Positions 1 to 7,021 of a DNA stretch of 64,000 nt are shown here, piece after piece (position 1 is the stretch's first letter; each line of letters opens with the position of its first letter). The stretch lies in assembly GCA_007751255.1 (NCBI GenBank), contig CP036296.1, positions 4,712,001 through 4,776,000 of the forward strand, given 5' to 3'. Position numbers and translations under genes: made by a program. The notes beneath the pieces are model-generated. The model did no database searches. It saw nothing but the letters and a program-made list of their open reading frames with translations, and had not been told where the DNA came from. Origin of the DNA: Engelhardtia mirabilis (GTDB lineage: Bacteria > Planctomycetota > UBA1135 > GCA-002686595).

Positions 1-2
1 TC

Positions 3-230
3 GCCGCCATGGCCTTCGTCCGCGATGCGCTCCTGCGCGACCGGTTCACCCTGACCCCCGAGGGCGAGTTCGAGAACCGGCGCTGGTGGCACGAGTACTC
101 CGAGGCCTGGCTGGACGTCTGGCGGGGCCTCGGCGAGGACGGGCTCGCGGCGCTCGACGAACTCACAGGGCATCCGGACCCGCGTGTGACCGAGGCCGTC
201 GCCGCCCTGCGGCGCCGTCTCGAGGACTAG
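3..230 (+). CDS. C-terminal end of an unidentified protein (5' truncated by window edge)
   Basis: The frame is open from the first bases of the window to a TAG at 228-230, so the gene probably starts upstream. An ATG at 9 is an internal candidate start with no visible ribosome-binding site. The visible part is about 75 residues, charged and helical, with three Trp near a RRWWHEY stretch and a C-terminal run that could be a HEAT-like helix pair (HPDPRVTEAVAALRRRL). I do not recognise a family. The helix-pair reading is an inference from residue pattern only. Confidence 0.5.
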   Translation, partial: AAMAFVRDALLRDRFTLTPEGEFENRRWWHEYSEAWLDVWRGLGEDGLAALDELTGHPDPRVTEAVAALRRRLED

Positions 231-309
231 CAACCGGGCCCCGGCGGTCCTATGCAACCGGTCGAGTTTCTCGACCCCCGCCGCCGCCCCACCCCGAGGA
301 GTGCCCCCC

Positions 310-591
310 ATGACCCTGATCGAGTTCCTGATGTTGCTGCTGGTCGCCGGTGTCTGCGGCTCGATCGGCCAGTCCATCGCGGGGGTCACCAAGGGTGGCT
401 GCCTGGTCTCGATCGCCGTGGGCTTCATCGGAGCCCTGCTGGGGATGTGGGTCGCGGGCGCCCTCGGGTTGCCGGAGGTGTTCGTGATCCGCATCGATGG
501 CGAGGGCTTCCCGATCGTGTGGTCGATCGTCGGCTCGGCCCTCTTCGTGGCGCTGATCTCGTTCATCAGCCGCGGCAGCAGGCGCCGCTGA
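310..591 (+). CDS. GlsB/YeaQ/YmgE-family small membrane protein
   Basis: This 93-residue protein has three hydrophobic segments (about residues 2-20, 29-52 and 69-86) and a basic C-terminus (RGSRRR). Glycine-rich helices and the G-x-x-G-Q-x-I/G-G-x-L pattern match the transglycosylase-associated protein family, small inner-membrane proteins of uncertain role often linked to stress. The ATG at 310 is chosen over a GTG at 301 because GAGGAG at 296-301 lies 8 nt upstream of the ATG, one of the few clear Shine-Dalgarno sequences in this window. It stands alone between the partial gene and exported gene A. Confidence 0.75.
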   Translation: MTLIEFLMLLLVAGVCGSIGQSIAGVTKGGCLVSIAVGFIGALLGMWVAGALGLPEVFVIRIDGEGFPIVWSIVGSALFVALISFISRGSRRR

Positions 592-781
592 GCCCCCGGA
601 GCCCCGGGCCTGTCCACGCCAGGCGACAGGGCGTCCACAGGGTTGGTCGCCCGCGGAGGACACTCGCGGCCGAGGCCCCCGCACCGGGCGTTCAGAGGCC
701 ACTTCGCCGCTTGGCACGGGATTCGGTTGAGCCGGGGCGTCCGCATCGCCGCTCCCGGCGCTGCCAACTCCCGAAGCTGCC

Positions 782-1267
782 ATGAAGAACCTCCAAGCCC
801 TCCGGATCCTGGCCATCTCCGCCCTCGCCGCCGCCCTCGTGGCGCCCGCGGCTTCGGCCCAGCCGGCAGCCGCCGCCTACGGCCAAAAGCCCCAGGTGAC
901 CGTCGGCATCGGCGCCCACATCGGCGGCGGCAGCCACGGCACGATCGCCGTCAACATCGGCAACAAGGCCAAACTCGGCGGCCACGGCGGTGTGTCGAAC
1001 CACGGCCCGCACATCGGCTACCCCAAGCCCTACTGCGCGCCGAAGCCCACCTGGATCCCCGGCTGCTGGGTCATCGAAGCCCAGCCCGTGTGGATCCCGG
1101 CCAAGACCGTGCAGGTCTGGATCGACCCGGTCTACGCCACCAAGTGCGACTACTTCGGCCACAGCTACCAAGTGCTCGTCACGCCCGGTCACTTCGAGAC
1201 CGTCTGCGAGCCGGGCCACTGGAGCTCCCAAAGGGTGCGTGTCTGGAAGGCCGGCCACTGGGCCTGA
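782..1267 (+). CDS. Exported protein A, Trp/Pro/His-rich, function unknown
   Basis: This 161-residue protein has a clear Sec signal peptide (charged start, hydrophobic residues about 8-22, cleavage near APAASA-QP). The mature part is rich in Gly, His, Trp and Pro. It begins with a Gly/His segment and continues with repeated short W-I-P/P-G-x-W/P-G-H-F units plus four Cys (YCAPK, GCW, KCDYF, VCEPG) that could pair as disulfides. I recognise no enzyme family; a surface or periplasmic structural role is a guess. A truncated copy about 92% identical over the shared part lies at 3264-3607. A strong hairpin follows at 1361-1392. Confidence 0.7.
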   Translation: MKNLQALRILAISALAAALVAPAASAQPAAAAYGQKPQVTVGIGAHIGGGSHGTIAVNIGNKAKLGGHGGVSNHGPHIGYPKPYCAPKPTWIPGCWVIEAQPVWIPAKTVQVWIDPVYATKCDYFGHSYQVLVTPGHFETVCEPGHWSSQRVRVWKAGHWA

Positions 1268-1360
1268 TACGACGCTCCCATCGACTCCGCGCGGAAGTGA
1301 AGCAGTGTCCCGGGACGGGACACGAACCGCGGCTCCTGGGGGGGAGCCGCGGATCAGCAG

Positions 1361-1392
1361 GGGCCCGACCGCCACCACTGGCGGTCGGGCCC
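1361..1392 (+). terminator. Hairpin downstream of gene A
   Basis: A perfect 14-bp stem (1361-1374 with 1379-1392) closes on a 4-nt loop and starts with gggcccgaccgcc. There is no long U tract, so intrinsic termination is an inference. A second GC-rich hairpin precedes it at 1328-1351. A degenerate version of the same structure follows the truncated copy of gene A. Confidence 0.55.
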
Positions 1393-1411
1393 CGTTCTCG
1401 TGCAGTGGCGT

Positions 1412-1566
1412 GGGCGTGCGGTGGGGGGACGATTTTGGGCGTACGGTGGCGGGACCATTTGGCCCAAGCGGGGGCGTACCAGCCGCCTGCGGCGGCTGGT
1501 ACACCCCCGCTTGGGCCAAATGGTCCCGCCACCGTACGCCCAAAATCGTCCCCCCACCGCACGCCC
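1412..1566. repeat. Left 155-bp near-perfect palindrome (REPIN-like) of the RAYT cassette
   Basis: The two arms pair around a 3-nt centre (tgc at 1488-1490) with a single mismatch. Each arm is itself built from two related units of 24-25 bp, gggcgtgcggtggggggacg... then gggcgtacggtggcgggacc..., followed by a unique segment ending ccagccgcc. A nearly identical palindrome lies on the other side of the transposase gene at 2673-2827. Its association with a RAYT gene marks it as a REP/REPIN-type element, although it is longer than typical REPs. Confidence 0.85.
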
Positions 1567-1645
1567 TGCTCGCCCACTACCACACATCACCAAGTTCACC
1601 TGAAACCTCTGCGAAGCGACTCCGTCCTCCACGCTGGAGGTCCCC

Positions 1646-2665
1646 ATGGCTCGCAGACCCAGAAGAGACACGCCAGGCTCGTGGCACCACGTCATGAATC
1701 GAGCGTTGGCGCGACGCCCGCTGTTCGAAGATCGCGCGGACATCCGCTACTTCCTGTCGCGACTCGCCCGCCGCGTGCGAAGCGGCGAGATCGAGGTCCA
1801 CAGTTGGTGCGTCCTTACGACTCATTTCCACCTGATGATCCGCAGCGTCACCGGTGACCTTTCACCCTCGCTCGGCCTCGTTCAGAACGAGTACGTCCGC
1901 TACTTCAATCGGCGACATCGGCGCGACGGGCCTCTCGTTCGCGGCCGCTTCACCTCCCGTCTGGTCGATTCGCTCACCTATCGGCTGAGGCTCTTGCGAT
2001 ACATCGACGCCAACCCGGTCCTGGCGGGCCTTGCCGCCTGGCCCTGGGAGTACCCCTTCGGCAGCGCGCGGCAGTACGTCCTTGGAACCTCGTCGCCGTG
2101 GCTCGACAGGACTTGGGTCGAAGCAGAGATTCGCGCTCGTGGTGTCCGTAAGGGCTCCTTCGGCGACGCTTACATGGACCTCACCAGAACCAAGTCGGCG
2201 GAGGCGGATGCGGCGTTCGTGAGCAGTTGGTTGAAGCGGGGCCGGCATGGCTCGAACGACCTGGACCGGCTGGTGGCGTCGTCGCCGCCGGGCGTCCTCG
2301 ATTGGATGCTGAGGAAGTCCGCACTGGCTGATGGCCAGGTGCCCGGGTTGCCCATGTGCGACTTGCCTTCGGTTCGCGCGGAACTAGCGGAGTATCGAAC
2401 GAAGGCTACGAGTGGCGTCTCGATCGGACGGGGAAGGCTAGCTGATCACGCGCTCCTCGCGGAAGTCGGTCTCATGCGGTCGATGTGCGGCCTGACGCTC
2501 GCGCAAGTGGCGTCGATCTCTGCCCTGCCGCGAACGACGACCCAGCGCGCCGCGCAGGCCTGTCGAGAGCTGATGCAGTCGGACCCCGAGTTCGCTCGGC
2601 TGATCTCGGAGCTCGGGCGCCGAGCCTTGGACCGATGTCACGGGACGGATCGGTGGGGGGCGTGA
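1646..2665 (+). CDS. REP-associated tyrosine transposase (RAYT, Y1_Tnp family)
   Basis: This 339-residue protein carries the Y1 HUH single-strand nuclease domain in residues 1-150. The opening WHHVMNRA, the HUH motif THFHLMI, the helix EYVRYFNRRH with the candidate catalytic Tyr, and IDANPVLAGL are all hallmarks of REP-associated transposases related to IS200. The C-terminal half (about 170-339) is extra and ends with a helix-turn-helix-like stretch (GLTLAQVASISALPRTT), perhaps for DNA binding. The ATG at 1646 has GGAGG at 1636-1640, 5 nt upstream. The gene sits exactly between two 155-bp palindromes, its expected substrates. All motifs appear intact, so it may be active. Confidence 0.9.
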   Translation: MARRPRRDTPGSWHHVMNRALARRPLFEDRADIRYFLSRLARRVRSGEIEVHSWCVLTTHFHLMIRSVTGDLSPSLGLVQNEYVRYFNRRHRRDGPLVRGRFTSRLVDSLTYRLRLLRYIDANPVLAGLAAWPWEYPFGSARQYVLGTSSPWLDRTWVEAEIRARGVRKGSFGDAYMDLTRTKSAEADAAFVSSWLKRGRHGSNDLDRLVASSPPGVLDWMLRKSALADGQVPGLPMCDLPSVRAELAEYRTKATSGVSIGRGRLADHALLAEVGLMRSMCGLTLAQVASISALPRTTTQRAAQACRELMQSDPEFARLISELGRRALDRCHGTDRWGA

Positions 2666-2672
2666 TGCTTGT

Positions 2673-2827
2673 GGGCGTGCGGTGGGGGGACGATTTTGGG
2701 CGTACGGTGGCGGGACCATTTGGCCCAAGCGGGGGCGTACCAGCCGCCTACGGCGGCTGGTACGCCCCCGCTTGGGCCAAATGGTCCCGCCACCGTACGC
2801 CCAAAATCGTCCCCCCACCGCACGCCC
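2673..2827. repeat. Right 155-bp near-perfect palindrome (REPIN-like) of the RAYT cassette
   Basis: It has the same arms as 1412-1566, with centre tac at 2749-2751, and begins 8 nt after the RAYT stop codon. The outermost 12-19 bp are repeated once more on the right side (ccgcacgcccacaagcatc at about 2830-2848) and pair with gatgcttgtgggcgtgcgg on the left. The symmetry therefore extends to roughly 2662-2848 with one extra unit. Confidence 0.85.
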
Positions 2828-2846
2828 AACCGCACGCCCACAAGCA

Positions 2847-3265
2847 TCAACGCGGGTTCAGCGTCGCTCGTTGGAGGTGATCCCCAGGCGCCTCACGAGC
2901 CCGACGCCAGATCGACAGGGCGGGGGCGCCGGTGGCGCCTTCGCGCAGTCCGGTGCGCCAGACGAGCTCGAAGCCGGGGATCGAGCCTGACCCCACTTGC
3001 TCGTCGTGGATCGCCATGCGCCACAGGAGGGTCTGCAGGGCGCGCGGGCTGTAGGTCTTGCCCCGTTCCGTGCGCGTGAACAGCGAGCTGCGCTCGGGCG
3101 CGCTCCAACCCGCGGTGCGACCGAGGAAGGGGAACTCCCCCACCATGCGCGCGCCGACCACGACGTAGGCGGCGCCCAGGGCATCGACGGCGGGGCCAGC
3201 TTGGCCGGCGGGCTCGAGCAGCGCGGCCGCGGCGGCGCGGAAGTTCGCCTCGCCGACGAAGCTGC
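2847..3265 (-). pseudogene. Truncated duplicate of the 3' end of the STT3-like gene (B')
   Basis: This segment repeats 4937-5381, the last roughly 145 codons of the STT3-like gene, beginning precisely at its stop codon. By eye I count about three substitutions plus one in-frame 27-bp deletion (9 codons, corresponding to 5011-5040). The copy has no start, no catalytic part and no membrane helices, so it cannot make the enzyme. At 3264-3266 it switches without spacer into the truncated copy of gene A. Confidence 0.85.
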
Positions 3266-3607
3266 GGCGGCACCCACGGCACGATCGCCGTCAAGATCGG
3301 TAACAAGGCCAAGCTCGGCGGCCACATCGGTGTGACGAACCATGGCCCGCACATCGGCTACCCCAAGCCCTACTGCGCGCCGAAGCGCACCTGGATCCCC
3401 GGCTGCTGGGTCACCGAGGCCCAGCTGGTGTGGATCCCGGCCAAGACCGTGCAGGTCTGGATCGACCCGGTCTACGCCGCCAAGTGCGACTACTTCGGCC
3501 ACACCCACCAGGGGCTCGTCGCGCCCGGTCACTTCGAGACCGTCTGTGAGCCGGGGCGCTGGGGCTCCCAAAGGGTGCGCGTCCGGAAGGCCGGTCACTG
3601 GGCCTGA
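3266..3607 (+). pseudogene. Truncated duplicate of exported gene A (A')
   Basis: The reading frame reproduces the C-terminal about 113 residues of the exported protein at 782-1267, with roughly 27 nucleotide differences over 343 bp. It lacks the signal peptide and N-terminal Gly-rich part because the copy begins inside the gene at the junction with B'. The frame stays open to a TGA at 3605-3607, and all four Cys and the W-I-P motifs are kept. Loss of the export signal argues for a pseudogene. A GTG at 3332 could start a 91-residue product, which I consider unlikely to be functional. Confidence 0.75.
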
Positions 3608-3681
3608 CAAGACGCACCCGTCAACTCCGCGCGGAAGTGAAGCAGTGTCGCGGGACCGGATACGAACCGCGGAGCAGCAGC

Positions 3682-3711
3682 GGCCCGACTGCCACCACTG
3701 GCCGTCGGGCC
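3682..3711 (+). terminator. Hairpin downstream of A' (degenerate copy)
   Basis: This corresponds to the gene-A hairpin: an outer 8-bp stem ggcccgac/gtcgggcc and an inner 4-bp stem gcca/tggc, separated by a t/c mismatch. It was duplicated with A' and has since decayed. Confidence 0.4.
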
Positions 3712-3729
3712 CCGCTCTCGTCTGGAGCC

Positions 3730-4410
3730 TCAGCGCTCTTGGAGGGCCTGGAAGCGCCGCCGCAGGTAGTTCCATTCGTCGCGCGCGTCGTAGAGTTCGG
3801 GGTGCTCTTCGTAGCGCAGCCACGTGACCTGCGCGAATCCGTCGGGCACTGGCCCCCCGCGACGAACGACCGCATGGGGCGTCGAGCTGCCGAAACCGAC
3901 CCAGTTCGAGATCGGTATGCCATCGACGCTTATGGGAATTGGTCTCTCTTCGAAGTCACCCCGATCGAAGGCAGCCTGTCCGAGCTCCAAGGCCCGCTTC
4001 TGCCAAGCGGTCGACTTCGCCGTCCAAGCTCCGAAGAGGTCGTCGTAGGTCAGGTCCTCGGGGTAGATCTCGTCGAAGACATAGTCCTGAACCTCTACTC
4101 GCGTGAGGGAGCCAATGGTCGACCAGGACTCGAGACCGTAGGCCTCCGACGGTGTGGGGGCAGATTCGATCGCGACCTCGATGTCGGGGCGTTCGGACGT
4201 GCCGCTCTCGTCCCCAGCTCGACCGGAAACCGGCTCACGCATCTCTGACATCGTGACCTCAGCGGGCGAGTCCTTGGGCCTGCTGACCTGGCCCCTGGAG
4301 CCGGCAGTCATCGCCTCCTCGGTACTGTCTGTGAACAGAACCGGAAGCACAAGATAGACCACCAATGCGGCCACCACCGCCGCTGCGACCCCGTACACCT
4401 TCCAGTTCAT
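3730..4410 (-). CDS. Membrane-anchored protein of unknown function
   Basis: This 226-residue protein starts MNWKVYGVAAAV and has one N-terminal transmembrane helix (about residues 4-27), a Ser/Glu/Pro-rich linker (about 35-85) and a soluble C-terminal domain rich in Trp, Tyr and acidic residues. I recognise no family. Base composition is noticeably less GC-extreme than the flanking housekeeping genes, consistent with acquisition. It may be co-transcribed after the small secreted gene 15 nt upstream. Both occupy the slot between A' and gene B, where the other copy of the interval has the RAYT cassette. Confidence 0.6.
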   Translation of the reverse strand: MNWKVYGVAAAVVAALVVYLVLPVLFTDSTEEAMTAGSRGQVSRPKDSPAEVTMSEMREPVSGRAGDESGTSERPDIEVAIESAPTPSEAYGLESWSTIGSLTRVEVQDYVFDEIYPEDLTYDDLFGAWTAKSTAWQKRALELGQAAFDRGDFEERPIPISVDGIPISNWVGFGSSTPHAVVRRGGPVPDGFAQVTWLRYEEHPELYDARDEWNYLRRRFQALQER

Positions 4411-4425
4411 CGCGATTCGCGCAGC

Positions 4426-4806
4426 TCAGCAGCCGGACTGCGGAGGTGTGCAAGTGAATGCGATCACCACGATATTGCCGCCCTGTGGACAGGGCATTCG
4501 AACCCGAGTCTCGATACCACAAGCTAGATTGCCCGCGGTGGAATAGGGCAAGGTCGATTGGATAAGCACGCCAGTCTCGGGGTCGACGTAGGTACAGGCG
4601 ACAGTTCCTGCAGCTGAATAGGGACAGGGCCCACAGTTGATCCCGTCATCGATCGTGTAGGAGTAGACGGAAACGCAGTCTTCGCACGGCTTCTCGACTG
4701 GAGTCCCCGCACCCGTGCACGTCGGATCATTGGCGAACACGGAGACCGACAAGAGAGCAGCAAGAGGAGCCGAACAAGAGAGTGTCTGTCGGAGCATGGG
4801 GATCAT
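4426..4806 (-). CDS. Small secreted Cys-rich protein, unknown function
   Basis: The product is about 126 residues from the ATG at 4806. A longer frame runs back to 4905 but adds a non-signal, charged stretch. From this start there is a good signal peptide (MIPMLRQTLSC... SVSVFA-ND). The mature protein has about ten Cys, several in CEDC/CGPC/CPQGG contexts, and two repeats of a PYS-A-G-x-(V/L)-A-C unit, suggesting a small disulfide-stabilised fold. I do not recognise the family. CGPC resembles a thioredoxin-type motif, but nothing else here supports that fold. Confidence 0.6.
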   Translation of the reverse strand: MIPMLRQTLSCSAPLAALLSVSVFANDPTCTGAGTPVEKPCEDCVSVYSYTIDDGINCGPCPYSAAGTVACTYVDPETGVLIQSTLPYSTAGNLACGIETRVRMPCPQGGNIVVIAFTCTPPQSGC

Positions 4807-4936
4807 TTTCAAGTGGACGCTGTGGATCGAGTTCAAGGGCGAGAGCCGTAGCTCGTGAGCACTCTGCCGAGTCTTAGCCCGTTCATCTTGGGGGGCAAGA
4901 ACCAATCGGGAGCGTTCAGGGTCCGGTTCGTACTCT

Positions 4937-7021
4937 TCAACGCGGCTTCAGCGTCGCTCGTTGGAGGTGATCCCCAGGCGCCTCACGAGCCCGACGCCAG
5001 ATCGACAGGGCCGGGCCGGCCAGCTCGCCGGGGCGGGCGGGGGCGCCGGTGGCGCCTTCGCGCAGTCCGGTGCGCCAGACGAGCTCGAAGCCGGGGATCG
5101 AGCCTGACCCCACTTGCTCGTCGTGGATCGCCATGCGCCACAGGAGGGTCTGCAGGGCGCGCGGGCTGTAGGTCTTGCCCCGTTCCGTGCGCGTGAACAG
5201 CGAGCTGCGCTCGGGCGCGCTCCAACCCGCGGTGCGACCGAGGAAGGGGAACTCCCCCACCATGCGCGCGCCGACCACGACGTAGGCGGCGCCCAGGGCG
5301 TCGACGGCGGGGCCAGCTTGGTCGGCGGGCTCGAGCAGCGCGGCCGCGGCGGCGCGGAAGTTCGCCTCGCCGACGAAGCTGCCGAAGTTGGTGGTGATCG
5401 TGGGTCGACGCGCGTGGTACTCGATCAGGTGGCCCATGCCCCAGACCGACAGCACGCCCCAGGCCTGCGGCGCCTCGGAGCGGTACCAGAGCCCCGGCTC
5501 GGGCGTACTCGTCCGCATCCAGCGCAGGCCCTCGAGCCGCGCGGCGCGCCAGTTCGCGAGCTGGGTGTGCTCGACCGCCGGCACCGACAGGATCGTGTAG
5601 CTCGACAGGGCACAGGAAGCGACGCAGGCCGCGAGCCCGAGCACCGCGACGGTCCGGCGCCAACCCGCGGCTACCGCACCGATCCAAGACACGCTCGCCA
5701 GGGGCAGCAGAATCGCGAGCGGCACGATCAGCGAGTTCCCGAAGCGCCGTTGGGCCAGGGTCAAGACCCCCAGGATCGCGGTCAGGGTCACCAACAGCAC
5801 GAGGCCATGGCTCGGACGCCGCCAGGCGCGCACGAGCAACCAGACCACTGCCGCCAGGGCCAGGGGCGCGAGCAGGGACGCCGCGCCGAGGTCGAGCACC
5901 GCCCCCATCCAGGCCGGCCCCTGGGGCGGATCGAGCAGCGGACGGCTCTCCTCGACCACGTCCATGAACTGGTTGTTGCGGCTGGCCCAGGCGAAGCCCT
6001 CGCGCGCCCCCGACAGGAAGCCGGGCAAGAGCAGCACCGGCCCCACCACTCCCACGGCGGCTGCGAGCCAACGCGGGAGCGGCCCCTTGGCGAAGCGCGC
6101 CGCGAGCAGGATCAGCTCGAAGGGCGCGATGGCCCCCAGGAGCGCGAGAGTCACTCCGCTTGACAGGTTGATCAGCGAACCCGGCTGCACCGCGTTCCAC
6201 GGGCTCTGCTCCGCCGGGACCATCACCGTCACCGCGCACACGGCAAAGAACAACGTCCCCGCGCGGCAAGCGGCGGCGCGGTGCTCGTCGTCTGCCATCA
6301 GCGCGCGCAGGGCCAAAGCCCCACCGCAGGCACCGACCAGCAGAGCCGAGGCCAGCCACGACAGAAGGGCCACGCCGCAGGCCAACCCGCCTACCATCGC
6401 CATGGCCATGACCTCCGTGCGCTCGCGCGATTCGAGGCAACGCCCCACCGCGGCCAGAGCCAGGGCCGTGAGCAGGGCCACGAACACGTGGTGGTCGATA
6501 CGCGTGACGCCGCCGTACCAGACCGCGATCGGCGCGCTGGCGTAGATCGCGGCCGCCACCGCCGCCGCTGCGACGCGCCAACCGACAGCCACCCTTCCGG
6601 CGAGCATCAAGGTCGCCAAGAAGATCGCCGCGGTGGTCAGGGCCCCCATCGCCACGGGCGCGTGAACGAGCATGTTCTCCAGCTCCGCCTCGCCCACGCC
6701 GCGCGTGCTCGACGGCGCGCCGCCGCTGCCGTGCACCATCTGGGCGATGCGAGCCAGGAGGCCGTCGAAGGCCGGCGGCCAGGGAATCGCCGAGCCCTCC
6801 GGGTGGTTCAGGTAGCGGTCGTTGAGGGGCACCGCGCCCTCGGCGATGGCCACCTCGATGCGGCGTAGGTGGTAGGCCGCATCCGGGTCGTCGACGAGCC
6901 AGGCGCTGCCGCCTTCGAGGTTGCCGTTGGGCGCACGGTGGCCCGGGGCGGTGGCCTCGCGCAGCACGACCGACAGCAGGATCGCGCCCAACAGGGCCAG
7001 GGCACCGAGTAGGCGGGTCAA
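4937..7021 (-). CDS. STT3-like membrane glycosyltransferase (oligosaccharyltransferase family, GT66-like)
   Basis: This is a 694-residue polytopic membrane protein with about a dozen hydrophobic segments and a soluble C-terminal domain. Near the N-terminus is VDDPDAAYHLRR (about residues 43-54) followed by a HPEG/PWPP segment, resembling the first-loop DDP/YH motif of STT3 proteins. TRIDHHVF about residue 190 matches the archaeal/eukaryotic DHH motif. The position of the WWDYG acceptor-recognition motif, about residue 520, reads VWGMG, so acceptor specificity may differ. The TTG at 7021 is chosen because it overlaps the upstream stop (TTGA) and has GGAAGGCGAG just before it. It is the last gene of the hutI operon. 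Protein or surface-polymer glycosylation is an inference from family. Confidence 0.75.
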   Translation of the reverse strand: MTRLLGALALLGAILLSVVLREATAPGHRAPNGNLEGGSAWLVDDPDAAYHLRRIEVAIAEGAVPLNDRYLNHPEGSAIPWPPAFDGLLARIAQMVHGSGGAPSSTRGVGEAELENMLVHAPVAMGALTTAAIFLATLMLAGRVAVGWRVAAAAVAAAIYASAPIAVWYGGVTRIDHHVFVALLTALALAAVGRCLESRERTEVMAMAMVGGLACGVALLSWLASALLVGACGGALALRALMADDEHRAAACRAGTLFFAVCAVTVMVPAEQSPWNAVQPGSLINLSSGVTLALLGAIAPFELILLAARFAKGPLPRWLAAAVGVVGPVLLLPGFLSGAREGFAWASRNNQFMDVVEESRPLLDPPQGPAWMGAVLDLGAASLLAPLALAAVVWLLVRAWRRPSHGLVLLVTLTAILGVLTLAQRRFGNSLIVPLAILLPLASVSWIGAVAAGWRRTVAVLGLAACVASCALSSYTILSVPAVEHTQLANWRAARLEGLRWMRTSTPEPGLWYRSEAPQAWGVLSVWGMGHLIEYHARRPTITTNFGSFVGEANFRAAAAALLEPADQAGPAVDALGAAYVVVGARMVGEFPFLGRTAGWSAPERSSLFTRTERGKTYSPRALQTLLWRMAIHDEQVGSGSIPGFELVWRTGLREGATGAPARPGELAGPALSIWRRAREAPGDHLQRATLKPR

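Larger units (their letters stand above)
1412..2848. mobile_element. REP-RAYT-REP cassette
   Basis: The unit comprises the left palindrome, the RAYT gene and the right palindrome. No target duplication is obvious. Its left edge lies about 20 nt past the terminator of gene A and its right edge abuts the stop codon of the truncated gene-B copy. It thus exactly fills the space that, in the second A-B interval, holds two unrelated small genes (3730-4806). Confidence 0.75.

Noticed and set aside
1361-1392. Reading the gene-A hairpin as part of the RAYT palindrome
   Set aside because: Its sequence is unrelated to the 155-bp palindrome and a copy without the RAYT cassette follows A', so it belongs to gene A.
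4426-4806. Thioredoxin-like activity from the CGPC motif
   Set aside because: The rest of the sequence has no thioredoxin fold pattern. The Cys are many and regularly spread, which fits structural disulfides better.
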